64,000 nucleotides of DNA, taken from assembly GCA_033026295.1 (NCBI GenBank), contig CM065185.1:1550001-1614000 (forward strand), given 5' to 3'. Of the stretch, positions 1 to 13,400 are shown piece after piece. Under the pieces are notes generated by a model that saw nothing but the letters and a program-made list of their open reading frames with translations, was not told where the DNA came from and searched no databases. Each line of letters begins with the position of its first letter. Position 1 is the first letter of the stretch. This DNA is from Channa striata. Lineage: Eukaryota > Chordata > Actinopteri > Anabantiformes > Channidae. A program made the position numbers and the translations under genes.

Positions 1-359
1 ATGCTATTAATTCTATTTAATTTTGACTGGCAGCTGCAACTCATGTCTCAAAGTTTTTGAAGGACACTTATAGAGTTTTCAGACAGCTTATGTATGTTGC
101 ATTAATGGCAACTACCACAGGGCAAATGCTTTGTTGGTAGCTCCGAATAAAAAGTAAAACGAGCCACAATCTGGCTCATTTAATATGGCAGACTGCAGGC
201 ATTTAACGATTGTATGTGTTGCATGCAACTCTATTTGTGAAAAAGATTTAAACAATTTAAAGTTACAAAAGTAGAGAATTCATAATTTAATTCCAAATCC
301 ATCCTATTCAGTCTAATTCAAGTGATACAGTATATGTGGATGGTATAAATTTTTGTCAC
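1..359. other. col15a1 intron sequence
   Basis: AT-rich DNA beyond exon 18. No Gly-X-Y exon with splice sites was found on the minus strand here; the next exon must lie off the left edge. Confidence 0.6.
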
Positions 360-488
360 CTCTACAAAGAATTTTGTTCCTGGAGGTCCAGGGGGTCCAG
401 GGGGTCCTACAGGGCCTCTCTCCCCTTGTGGACCGCTGGGACCTTGAGGCCCTGGAAGGCCTTCTTTGCCCTGAGACCCACATTCACC
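360..488 (-). CDS. col15a1: col15a1 coding exon 18 (collagenous, last in window)
   Basis: 129 bp, 43 codons: GECGSQGKEGLPGPQGPSGP, QGERGPVGPPGPPGPPG, then TKFFVE entering an interruption. The acceptor is CTAAAG. The donor is read as GAG|GTGACA; TTT|GTAGAG six bases earlier is also in frame, so the lower end may be 366. Confidence 0.85.
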
Positions 489-3400
489 CTTTAGAGTTAA
501 AGAAAAACAGCAAATTACTATTAATAAAAGATGACTAGTTAACTATGCTTTGTCCCAAACTGGAACTTTTATAATGGGGAACAAAACAGAAATATACAAT
601 GGCACATGATGTGCATGGTGGTGTTTTTCCTTACTCCACAATGAGTAATAGGAATTACCTTCGCTCCAGGTGGCCCAGGTAACCCCTGCTCACCCTTGAG
701 ATGTAAAGAAAGAAAAAAGCAAAAATAGATTACTTCTGGAGTGAACAAATTGTTATATTAGCAGTGGTGGAAACTGAGATAATACAACATTAACATTAAT
801 CAAAAATGTTCATACATGATCAAACATGGACATTATACCATACAAAATTTTATTATTTTCTCAACACATGTAATCCAAACGTTTTGGTCAGTTGGCCTAC
901 TCTTTGGCCTTGTGCAGACATTTGGCCATTGAAGACCAGTCTGGTAAAGTAACAAGTAGGGCCAGCTTGGGTTTTTTAGTTTGATATGAGCATTACCTTC
1001 TCTCCCACAGTCCCTGGAAGACCTGGAGCCCCATCTTTTCCTGGTGGACCCTAGATATACAAATACAGGCAAAAAGAAAGAAAAATGAAAAACATTTTTA
1101 CAATGGGATGTTAATTGACCATACAGCCAAACACAAATCCAAAGGTGAAACGGTGACTCTTTTAAGGAATACTCTCAGGATCATCCATGCCAACACCACA
1201 AGGTTGTTAATGTCATTACATCATGCTCACACTTTACTATTGACAGTACTTTACAATTTTTATTTTTGAATTAAAATTCATTTTATTTCATCCATTAAAA
1301 AACAACATAACTGCTTATGTTGTTTAGCAAAAGTATAGCATGAAGCAATAGAGGCAACAACCTTGGAGGCAAGAATGATTTTGTTGTATTCTTATGACAA
1401 TAGCTAAAATTAATTTAACACTTAGTGTATTCCTTTTAACAAGCGGTAGCGGAGCAAATACAGCAAACTTTTGTGCAATTTGTTTCGCAAAAGTGAAATA
1501 TAGTGCTCTAAAAGACCTCAGACTTTTCTGAATAGGATACAGAACGTTTACTGCAAATGGCTTTTTGCACTGTGTTTCTGGCTCCTAAAAGCCCAATGGT
1601 GAAACTGAGTGATTATTAATGTCTACTTGACCAATACCTTTGTTAGCAAGGGACAAAGCTGACAAAGCTAGTGGGATTTGAATGCTTTAAAGATCACATC
1701 ATCTACAGTATGTAATATCCTCAAAAGATTCAGAGAATGAGGAGGAATTTCACAAGGGACAAGGTCAAATGTCAAAACTCAATGCCTGTGATATCTTCAT
1801 TTCTACTTGACATCACTGCATGGGCACAGGAACACCTCCAGAAATCACAGAGAACATGGTTCACAGTGCAACCCGCAAATGTAAGTTAAAGCTGTATCAC
1901 CCAAAGAAGAAGCCATGTGTGAACATTATCCCGAAACACAGCTGTGTTTCCCGGGCCAAAGCTCATTGAAAATTGTCTAAGGCAAAATGGAAAACAGTTC
2001 TGTGGTCAGATGAATCACAATTTAAATTGTTTTTGGAAACCATGGATGCCCTTCTTTGTGGACTAAAGAGGAGAGGGACCATTCAGCTTGTTATCAGTGG
2101 ACAGTTGAAAACCCTGCATCTGTGATGGTATCGGGGTGTTATAGACCCTGTGGCCTGCCTACACATCTGGAAAGACTCCACCAATGTTAAGAAGTTCATA
2201 GAGGTTTTAGAACAACATATACTTCCATCCTGACAGCATGTCTTTCAGGAGAGGCCCTTACATATTTCAATGTCAAACCACATGAAATCCTGCATCAGAC
2301 AGGAATGGGACAACATTCCTCTCCTAAACTCCAGCAACTGGTCTCCTCATGAAGACCCTCCTCCTTAAATGAAGAGGGGATGCTACACAATGGTAAGCAT
2401 CACCCTCTTCCAACTTTTTTGAGATGTGTTCCTGCCATCAAATTTAAAATGAGCTAATATTTCCCACGGAATGGTAAAATGACTCAGCTTAAACATCTTA
2501 TATGTTGTTTTATGTTCTATTGTGAATAAAATATGGTTTGATGAGATTTGACGAGATCTCCTAACTTTTTTGGAATTGGGGATGTATCATAATTGAGAGG
2601 TTGGTCCATCGATATATCCTTGGCTGATAACAACCAGTATACAGTAATATAGGAGAAAATGTTAAACAGACCAGTGCAAAAGGCAGATTTGTTCCATTAC
2701 CATGCTGGATAAGAGAAGCATGATGCAGGTGACAGTGTAACGAGCTTACACTTTTTTGGTTGGTTTCTTTCACTTCTGTCACTTTATCATATAATGTGAC
2801 ACTTCATGCAGAAATGTTTCACTTGGAAATGACAACAATTCATGTGAAAGTGAAGGAACCAAAATTATTTCATACAATTCAGAGCAGATCAGTGTATGTC
2901 AGCAAAAAGTTTCAGCGCAAAAAGTTGTTTTACCTGACACACACTCACCCATTTACATACAGACAATGCACTTTAGCCAGCGGGGTATAAATAGCTCGAG
3001 TTTAGCCTGCTGCCAGCCAGCAGTTAAGACAACATGGTCGGAGCGTATATACAGTCAAAAGTCTGAGCACTGAGTTAGTTTCAGTGTTGATTCAGTGACA
3101 ATTTTTAGATGTTACTGGATCATCATTATGTTCAACAGATGGAGTCATGTTGCTTCAATACACTGGCTTTTGAGTGTATTTCTGCCTTTTACTGTTTGCT
3201 TATTTACCAAGCAAAACACAGTTGTATACCTCGCCTGAACCCCAAGCAGACCTGAGGTCAAGCCCAGACCCAGAGGCAAAACTGGATTCATAACTCAAAC
3301 CAGAACCAGGGTCTGAACCGAAGTCAGAGGACCCATTGAGCCCAGAACCACTAAACCAATCCTCAAACATCTGAAACAGAGTTGGGTGGAATGAAGAGAT

Positions 3401-6400
3401 GGAAGGAGGGGAAAGAAACATGAAGAAGAGGAACAAGAAAAAAGATTGGTGACATACAAAGTAAGTAGAATAGAGTAAAAGGAATGGTGGTTTAGAATAT
3501 TTACAGTGGGGACACATGGGGACAGGGGGGGAGAGGGAATAAAACAAAGGCTAGTCAGTAAACATGACACACAAATCTTTATCACTGCTGTATGATTAAG
3601 AAAAAACACTGGAAATAAAAAAAGATAAACTAATCTATTTATACGTATATACACTTTTGTTCGCTGAAAGAGATAACAATATAACATGAGGAGCTATCAA
3701 ACCTTTGTACAGTATTTAAGGAAATTAGAATTATGATGAAGCCCACATTTATATAGCACTGAAACTAACCTTTCGATACAAAATGGAACTCAAAGAGCTT
3801 ATTTATACTTCCTCCCGACTCTTCTAATTTAACCCACTTTCTCAAAAACATCAAATTAGCGATGAGTTCCATGGAGGTCATGCCCAGTTAAAGTCCGACA
3901 ACCTTTTGCCACATAATCCCAGACAATTCAGCAGGCTTTAGGTAGCAAATGTTGATTTTATTTTTATTTTTGTCAACATTTCATTTTCTAAAGGAGCCTT
4001 TTAAAACAGTGTTCTTAAACTTACATGTATTAGCATGTCCTAAAAAATTATAAAAACAAATAAATACTTCAAAATTGTTTTGTGGCTAAACATTTACAAT
4101 GAAATACAAAATTTCACTGAACGTTAAACACGGCTGGCTGTATGGCTTTTATCTTGGTGACATACTTGTATTCCAGGTTTGCCTGGGAGTCCGTCTTTGC
4201 CAGGAGTACCAGGTGGTCCAGCATGACTGGGAAAAAGGCCAACAGCTGTATCAGAGGATGACAGGTTGGTTCCAGGGGGACCGGGAGGTCCTGGAAGCCC
4301 TGGTGGGCCAGGAGGACCCTAAAGGAAAATGTGTTTTTTAAAACTCTTTCAGTGTGAATTTCAATAATTAAACATCTCATCTACCCCATTAGTCTTTATC
4401 TTACCCTAATGAGATCTAAGTCACTTTCCAGGTCTTCAAACCCAGAACCCAGGGCATCTGCTCCATACTAAAACACACATGAACACAGACACAGACACTA
4501 AGAAGTGAACTGTACTTCTTGTCCTTCCCCCTAATTGGTTTCATCTGCATTTACTTGCTGTATATTATAATGCATTCATGTTTTCTGTACCAAAAAAAAA
4601 AAGAATAAAAAAAAGACACACTGGTAACTCACAGGTACGCTTCGAGATCTTGGGGAGCCAGGTGGCCCAGGCGGGCCAGGAGGCCCTGGTAAACCCACTC
4701 CTGGGTCTCCCTGTAGAAGGAGAAGGCAGTAAGAAAAGGATTGGGTAGAGGAATCTTCAATTTACTGTACATTTGGTGCCATACCATATATGTTGATTGT
4801 ATTTTCAGTAAAGATTCTGACATTTGCTCTACATAAGTGGCTAAAATGCTTTACTGTACCTTCTCTCCTTTGGCTCCAGCTGCACCATCCAAACCTGAAA
4901 ATCCTTTAGGTCCTCTATCACCCTGGAAGTGAAAATACAGTTTAGTTATATCATAAATCAGAAGAAAAAGCAGCAGAAGAAGAAGAAACAAAAAAGAAGA
5001 ACGAACTTACTGCATCCCCTTTATCACCCTTGCTTCCCTGTAAAGACAAAAGGTAAATTTCACTGTGTAAAATGTAGGATTAGTCCCAAATTTCAGAGTT
5101 TCTACTTCAGAAGTATTGGGAGACAAATATAGAGTAAATATTATTGGTCCTAATAATTTCTGCACAGATATACACAAAATGAGATCATATTTCACCTTCA
5201 TTAGCTTCTCTCCATTGGCTTCCCATTAAATGTAGAAAGAATTTAAAACGCTTCTTCTTACCTATAAAGCTCTAAACGGTCAAGCTCCATCATACCTAAA
5301 AGATCTCCTTGTACCAGATCATACTAATAGACCACTTTGGTTCCAAAATGCAGGCCTACTTGTTGTTCAGAGAATTTCCAAAAGTAGAATGGGAGACAGA
5401 ACCTTTAGTTATCAAGCTCCTTTCCTGTGGAACCAGCTCCCAGTCCAGATTCGGGAAGCAGAAACCCTCTATAATCAAAATTTCTTCTTTGGTAAAGCTT
5501 ATAGTTAGTTATAGTAATGCGGCTATAGGCTTAGACTGCTGGGGGATTCGATGCACTGAGACACTTTCCTCTTCTCTTCCCACATTTATAATGTCACCAC
5601 TGTATGACATTAACTCTGTGTCTTCTTTGTTCCGTAGTCGTCTCTTTCTCCCTCTCTTTCCCCCTCTCTCTGTCCCTGTCTTTAGGTGTCCCCGGATTTG
5701 GCGCTGTGTGTCTTCCAGTGTGCAGCTACTGGTCCTACTAACCTGCCCAATGTTTTGTTGTTGCTTTTGTTGCTCTGTTCTTTTCTCTCTCCACTTTCCA
5801 CTCAGCCCAACCGCTCAAGGTAGATGTCCGCCCACCCTGAGCCTGGTTCTGCTGGAGGTTTCTTCCGTTAAATTGAGTTTTTTTCTCTCCACTGTTGCCT
5901 GTAGCTGCTTAAGGGGAATTTGTTGGGTTTTCTTTAAATGTTTGTATAGTCTTGACTTTATTATGTAAAGTGCCTTGAGATGACCTTGTTGTAAATTGGT
6001 GCTATATAAATCAAGTTGAATTGAATTGAATCATAGGTTCACTCCCTGACTCTGTGACACACACCTGCTGTCCATCTCTCCCTGGCTGTCCAGGGTATCC
6101 AGGTATCCCTGGTGGTCCTTGTGGCCCCCTTGGCCCAGGCTGGGCTTGCCCAGGTGCAAAGATAGGTCCAGGTGGGCCAGGTGGGCCGGGTGGTCCAGGG
6201 TCTCCAGGCTCCCCTTTCAACTCAGGTCTGAAGTGACCCTAGAGATTCATATAAAGCTGTAGAGTAAATCTGTACAGAACAAAACTGCAAATAAAAACAA
6301 ATAAAAAGACATTGCTGTGAACAGTATTTAAAGAATGTTGACAGTGTTAATAGTGACAGTGTGAACTTACATCTCCTGATATTTTTCCTAGTTCCTCTGT

Positions 6401-7370
6401 CTGGTGGAGCCCTGTACACAACATATGATGTTATCAGGTTTTACCAGTAAGATTCTTAAAATGTAAGTCTGTTCATGTTCTAGCTTTCCATTTAAGCATA
6501 CAACAGACAAATACAATGAACAGACAAAAAAGACAAAAAAATATAGTGAATCAGTTGGCAAACACTGAGCATTGTTAGTGAAATGATTTTGGTGCCATTT
6601 GAATACTTATTTGTTTGTGTCTTATCGAGTCACTACAGTGGATCACTGATCCGCATATTAATTTATTATTTATTATTTTTTATGGCAGATGCCCTTACTG
6701 ACGCAATCCTTACCTATTTTACTGGGCCCCGGACCAACACTGCAAAACTGGGCATGGGCGGTTTGGGGTTCAATGTCTTACCAAGGGAGACTTAAAGACT
6801 TAAATAAATGTTTTTTTTATCCTACAGTACTTGGTCCTACCTTAACAGATGAGTATAAGTTAAATATTATACAGTTTACCTGTGTTTTAATTTCAATCTA
6901 CAAAGGTTAAAATGGCTTCAGTGAAACTGGATGGAAGTTACTACCTTGATAATGAAGGAAAACTAAGTACTTACTATATTATTTTATTTCCCTCATCCAA
7001 ATTAATGTATTTTTTCAATGAAAAAAAGGGACAGGTTGTTACAAAAATACTGTGCCTGGCACTAAGGTTGCTTCTTACTTTTCTTTAGCATTTCATTGGC
7101 CTCTGTTGGGGTCATGTGACCAGAATACTCATCAAGTTCCACCTTTGGCACCTCAGTTGGTGGAGCTCTAACAGGAACACTGTCCTCTTCCTACATGAAG
7201 TAAAAAAGACTGTCAGCAATATTCATACAAATGTCATTAACTGTAAAGCTATTTTGTCATGGACATGCTGAGTTGCTGATGGTTTGTTTTGAAAGCATTA
7301 ATTACTATCAAGGGATTCATGATAATAATAATAATAATAACATAATGATAATACAAAAATAGGAACAGCC

Positions 7371-7446
<76 letters not shown>

Positions 7447-10400
7447 ATAATAAAAAATAAAAAATAAATAATAATAATAATATCTAATGTGGTATAAGAT
7501 AAGTGTGTTGGAAACTTTGGTACAAGAATTTGTGCAAACTGACAGCAACCCAAACTGCTTTTAACTGTAAAGATCATTTAAAATAACATCAGATGCTGAT
7601 CACAGACCATAAAAAAAACACTAACAGATTTTAAGCTTTTGAAGAACAGTTTCTTTTAAAGCTTCAAAGTCAGTTTTGATTCTATGATGTCTGAGGTCAA
7701 CCCGACTTCCTGGTTGTGGGAGGATGAAAGATACATTAGAAAATAAACCCGGACAAACACACATGCACACATGCATGCACACACAAACACACACACACAC
7801 ATAAATAAACATCAAAGGATAATTGTGGTTATTTTTTGAATTAATCTAAGATAAGATAAGATAAGATAAGATAAATCTTTATTGATCCTGCATCGTGGAA
7901 ATTTATTTACATGTTACAATTGTCCAGAACCACCATGCAGACAATAACAACAGACACAGACCTCTGTTGTTTGAGGCAAGGATCCCAAACTCATGGATCC
8001 CAGAAGAGTGTTTAAAATAATTTTGCTGGCTTAATCAAATCATTCAAAATTCAAAGAACTTTGTTAAGTCCAGGGGAAAATTGATTTAATGTATGAGTTC
8101 AGCACACACCACCCAGTACTTCACCCAGCCTACCTTTTCTGTAACATGTTTTCTCCCATGTGTGTTCTTCACTTTTTCTTCCTCTGTCTCTCTGTCGTCC
8201 ATAGCATCATCTCCGCTGGCATATCCTGAAGCCTTTTTCAAACATCAAATCATGCTCTGACTTTAGAAACAAAGCTTACAAAAAAATTGCATCAAACATT
8301 GATGCCAACCTATGCTCCACTTAAGCCACTTATTGGAAACTGTAATTAAAGAATGAAGTAAATGCCACAAAATACATTATAGGGACTGGGTGGATCAAGT
8401 CTGATTTTGAAATGGTGGTCCATGATGTAAATAACATCAGTAAACTACAGTGGGCATTTGAAGAAAATGCGTGTGATTGCTGAAAGCCACCTGCTAACCA
8501 GCTGCTAGGTGCTCGCAGCCTTTGCTGCTGCGAGATTGGAAGCCCAGAACAATTGTGAAAGCACGGACAAAGTGAAAGCACATGAAAATAGACTTATTTT
8601 AACAACTACAGGTCCACAAATCTATTATGAATAGATTTTACTACTAAAGCACTGAAAACTTTAGAAGTAAAAAGACATCAAAGAAAAATATTTTTACATA
8701 TTTGCATCTTTGTAATGCTTCAGCAGATGGCTGTTGAAGAGCTTTGGAGCTGAGACATTTGAAGCACTGACTTTTTTTGATATTTTGCACAAGGCTGTGA
8801 TTTCTCATTACACAGAGTAATAAAAAAAAAATTCTGCACAATTGCAGTTCCACAAATGAAACTGAAGGCACTGAACACTTTGGAACTGCGAACCAACTGA
8901 CTTCCATGTGTTTCATGTATGTTTTCACACATGAAAGACATTAAAGACTCCCATAGATCTCCGTTCAAATTAAAAATTTATGAAAACGTTTATATAAATT
9001 ATTTTACATTAGCTATCAGCACAGAAAGTAATACCACACCTCTCCAAAACATGTCATTATTGGTCAATTAATAATAATAACGCCAATTAGAGTGGCTCTT
9101 TTGACCACTAGGTGGGGAAGTTAGTTCATTTTTGTTCTATTGACCATTTGATAAACTGAAAAGTGTTTAATTTTAAAAAGAATATGCGTTTGTATTCTTT
9201 AAAACATTATGTGTACTGCTGCTGTAGTGTGTGTGTGTGTGCGTGTGTGTGCTCCTTTCTCACATAAGGATCATCATCTTCACACTGCTCCTCAGCAGCT
9301 CTGGGATCATCTTTTATCACCAGCTGCTCAATGGAACCCTGGAGACACCGAGAATTTAACTGACTACCATGATAATATTTAGGTAGTAGTTATGCAGAGT
9401 ACATTGATCAGTGGACTCCTTTGGAATCTTTTAGATTATTCTTGGAACTTATTTTTGGTATTGATTAGTACTGATTAAAAGTATGCCATAAAGAACAACA
9501 TTTATTCAGCCCTGAAGAGTGTCCACTAACATTTGGCACTGACATTTGACATTTCTTTAAATAACAGGCACGTGAACATGTTCTCTGTCCTATTTGGATC
9601 ATTGTTTCAAGTTTTACGTTAGTGCCATGTTTTTTGACATGGCAGGAAAGGCCTGAGTCAAGACCTTGATCTAACCATAACTAAGTCTTGTTGAAATCTT
9701 CAACTTCCTCATTTGGCACTGACTACAGTACTCCCTCATCCTCTCCTTCCTTCCACAGGTCACCCTTTTCTCTCCCTACTTGACCCTGCTACTCGTTTTA
9801 CTGTCTTGTTACTGTATCTCTCTCTGAGAGAGACCTCTCTGTCTCTTATCTTCAAAATGTGTCCAGTGAAAACTATGCCAGAGCTAGCTCACAATACAAT
9901 ACTAGATGCTGTCATGACATTGTGGCCCTCTTTTTCTAAATGCATAATGTGATAGATTATTCTTGAAAAGCCAGCCATCATGTGACAATACTGATAAAAG
10001 CTAAGGTTAACCCATGCAGAACTATTAGTAGTTTGAACAATAAAACTCACAGTACATAACTGGGTAACCAAAGGAAAAAGTAAGTCACATGTTCCAATAC
10101 CCCCTGTCAGCTTCATTTTGGATTATCTGATACAAAAGTGCTATATTTGATGTAGTTTAATCTTCATATTGATCTTTAAGCTTCATTTTCATCTATTGAT
10201 CTTTTGACAGCAAAATTAAATGACCTGGTCAATGCTTTTGGAAGGGACTGCATTTTATGTGAATGTCATGCATCTCTACAACCCTAAAAAAAACCAGCCT
10301 GTAATCTTTTCAGTCATTTCTAAAGAATGAATGTAGAATGAAGATTCCAGAGTGGCTCAAAACATTTATGCACACATCCACTTGCACACACACAAAAAAA

Positions 10401-13400
10401 ATAAAAGTTACTAAAGTTACCACCACAGACCCAGTGAGATTCGGGGGCCATGGGTCTAAGCCTCAGAAGTTGCAGTTAAAAAATCTCAGTGGAAGAAGTA
10501 GAAACACAATAAATAAAGACACAATAAATCCCTAAAAATTAAACAAAACAAAAAAAAAGAAAAAGAAAAACAGACACAAAATATTCCAATGTAAATGTAA
10601 AACAAAAACAGGCACAAAAGAGGAGGGGGCCCTTCCGCTGTCTGTGCCCAAGAACCCAAATTTATCTTAATCACATTCACAATCACAGATAAAAATGTTA
10701 CTCACTCACCACAAATTTGTCAAGCCCCGTGCTTCCTGCATTAGCTACGAAGATGCCTGAGTTGTGAGAAAACGTCAGTCTTTCAGGCCTCCGATGGAAA
10801 GTAGCCCTCTCTGGCTCGCCACAGTCCATGTAGAGACGGACCTCGTTGTGTTCCACCACCACCTGACAGGCAAAGCAAATCCTTGCATATTTTTGAAATT
10901 CAGGGAATTCATTTGATCTGATTAAATAAAAAAACAAAACTGTAAAACATTATCTTGTCTAGGTAGTGAGCTGGGCCAGGCAAAAAAATGTTTAAATCTT
11001 AATTGTAATTAAAATGTAATTAAAACATCAGCTAGGTCAACTATCTCTTAATATTCATATATGATATCCTCTTTCCTCACCGTGAACCGTGTCCACTGGT
11101 CTGTCATCTCAGGGACAGTGAAAGCAGCAGCTTTGTGGCTGTGAGAGGCCTGCTCTTTATCTGTGTAGTACAGTAAGATGCTCTGGAGACCCCCACTGAC
11201 AGGAGTGAGGGCCAAGCCCAGCTCCACCACCTTCTGACGGGCATCTGTTATGGCAAAAAGCATTCCTCCTCTTTGACTGGCTGGACGCACCTTGAGTTTG
11301 GGCAAGGAAGAAGTCATGGCGGTTTTTAGCACAGTCTTATCATCAGATACATTAACACATGAGTATATGAAGTTCCAGATAGAAAAACTAGGGCCTGTGG
11401 GTAGTCTTGCCTGCTTTCGATATTTGCACCAGGCTGTGACCTAATGAGGCACTACCTGACCACTGGCTGATGACTCCTGTAATATAGTTAGCTAGGACAT
11501 CATACCAGATAAGCACCACTGTTGTGTATCTAGACCTCTATGTTCAAAGCCATGGTGACTTTTTGAACAAATGACAGCAGATGAAGGAGGTTCAAAAGCT
11601 TAATAAGCTCAGGTTTCTAGTTTTACCATGCAGATAATAGCAAAGTCCCTGTAGAATGACCCTGGCACGAAAGTCTTGGTGAGCCGCCCGATGTTGGCTT
11701 CAGGCCCAAAGTTGTAGGCTGGTAAATCGCCAAAGCCAGGAGTGAAGGAGACCGATGGAGGTAGGGGGAAACCAATTAACTTCATCAGGTTAAGATAACC
11801 TCCTGAGCCTTGCTCTGGCAGAGACAGAGAGACGATGAGATCAAATTGTGTACATGGAAACAGAGAAGGAATAACATGTGAACGTAGGTGACAAAGCTGC
11901 ATATACAAGCAAAACGGAAAATCTGCCATTAAAGCTTTTCTTGATATGACACTTTATTACTGCAAATTGTCTTCTTGACAGAGTTTATTTGAATAATACA
12001 TCCACCTATATGTGTGTCTGAGTGAGAGGAACTTGCAATGGCTTTAATTTGACTTGATTTGATCCAGGCTCTGTCTATGCCTCGCTGCTCGGCCTGGCAT
12101 GGACATAATCCTCCGGAACAGAAATGTGCACACAGTGGTTAGTAATTGGAGTATTTAATGTGTATCTGAAGAGATGGGTCCACATTCCCTTATTTCCACC
12201 CCACTAAGGATCACCTCACCATTATAGACAGGCCAACAGTTCACGCACACAAACACCAAATACATATGCTTTTCTATAAACATACACACACATCAACCCG
12301 TGTGCACACAGACATGCATATCCCCTGCACTCACAAGCCAACATCTCTCCTAATTCATCAGCCCAGCCAACTGGAAACAGAGCTGATTAAAGGGTTTAGT
12401 GTGTAAGTCTGTGAGAAAGTGTGTGAGAGTGTGTTTCCGTGCACCTCTCAGAACACTACAAGTGCACACACATTTGTTGTTGCAAAGACAGGTGGTGTGG
12501 TGAAAATGTAGGGCATGCAAACAGAACACACACACACACACTCACACACCCACGCAGAAAAGAGTCTAATTGTGGCATCATTAGTGCTTTGTCATTACTG
12601 AAAGCAGCTGGACTTAACAATCAATGTCTTCACTACTGCAAAGGTTTTATGATTTCATCCCTGACCTGTGGGAAACATTTAAATTAATACATGGGTATCA
12701 CATCTAAAAGTCAGCAAACGTTTGTTCACAAAAAGTTCACAATTACTTCAGTTTCGTTTTACTTCATTAACTTGAATCTTTGAAAAAGCTAAAACTTTAA
12801 CACATTTGGACACAGGCTCTCGTGTCATAAACAGTGTTTTCTACAACAGTTGCAGATAATATATATATTCAGAAAAGCATAATTTTACAAAAAAAGTACA
12901 ATGATATGAATATAAAACTTTACTTTATAGATATATATACACTTAAAGATGCCTAACCACACTAAATTAGGAATTCCACAGGAGAAAATTTCATATGGCA
13001 AAATACTGCTCCGCTAAGCTAGGCTAACAATGTCTAGCTGACGGCTAGGTTAATTTAGCCATTTCTGGTGTCCATTGCTGAATTTGGCAAATGCCTGTTG
13101 TATGTTTTTAATGATATATAACATATGATGGGTTATTGTGCTGTATTTCGATTAGAGTGAACAACTAGTGTGGGAAAGAAACCTAAAGCTAAATAAATGT
13201 ACCTTTAGCCAAGGTAAATTTTAATGGAATTAGATTAATACTAGCTTAGCTTTTTAGCTGCTAATGTTTGGCTGGTTCGTCTTTGAGCTTATGTAGAAAC
13301 TGCAATTTTAACATTTTATGCCAAAAGAAATGTTTAGCACAAGGAAGCTGTGCAAGAGCTGCGATAAAGTAGTTCAACACCTAAAACAGCGGACAAAAAC

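Noticed and set aside
6054..6236. Plus-strand collagen-like frame rich in Gly-Pro
   Set aside because: It is the antisense of col15a1 exon 9; Gly-Pro codons read similarly on both strands. Splice sites and domain order support the minus strand only.
7249..7577. Reading frames with poly-Leu and poly-Cys
   Set aside because: They arise from the CAG/CAA microsatellite read on the minus strand within a col15a1 intron.
7621..7815. Possible extra col15a1 exon
   Set aside because: An acceptor-like CAACCAG exists but no fitting donor follows, and exons 6 and 7 already join in phase.
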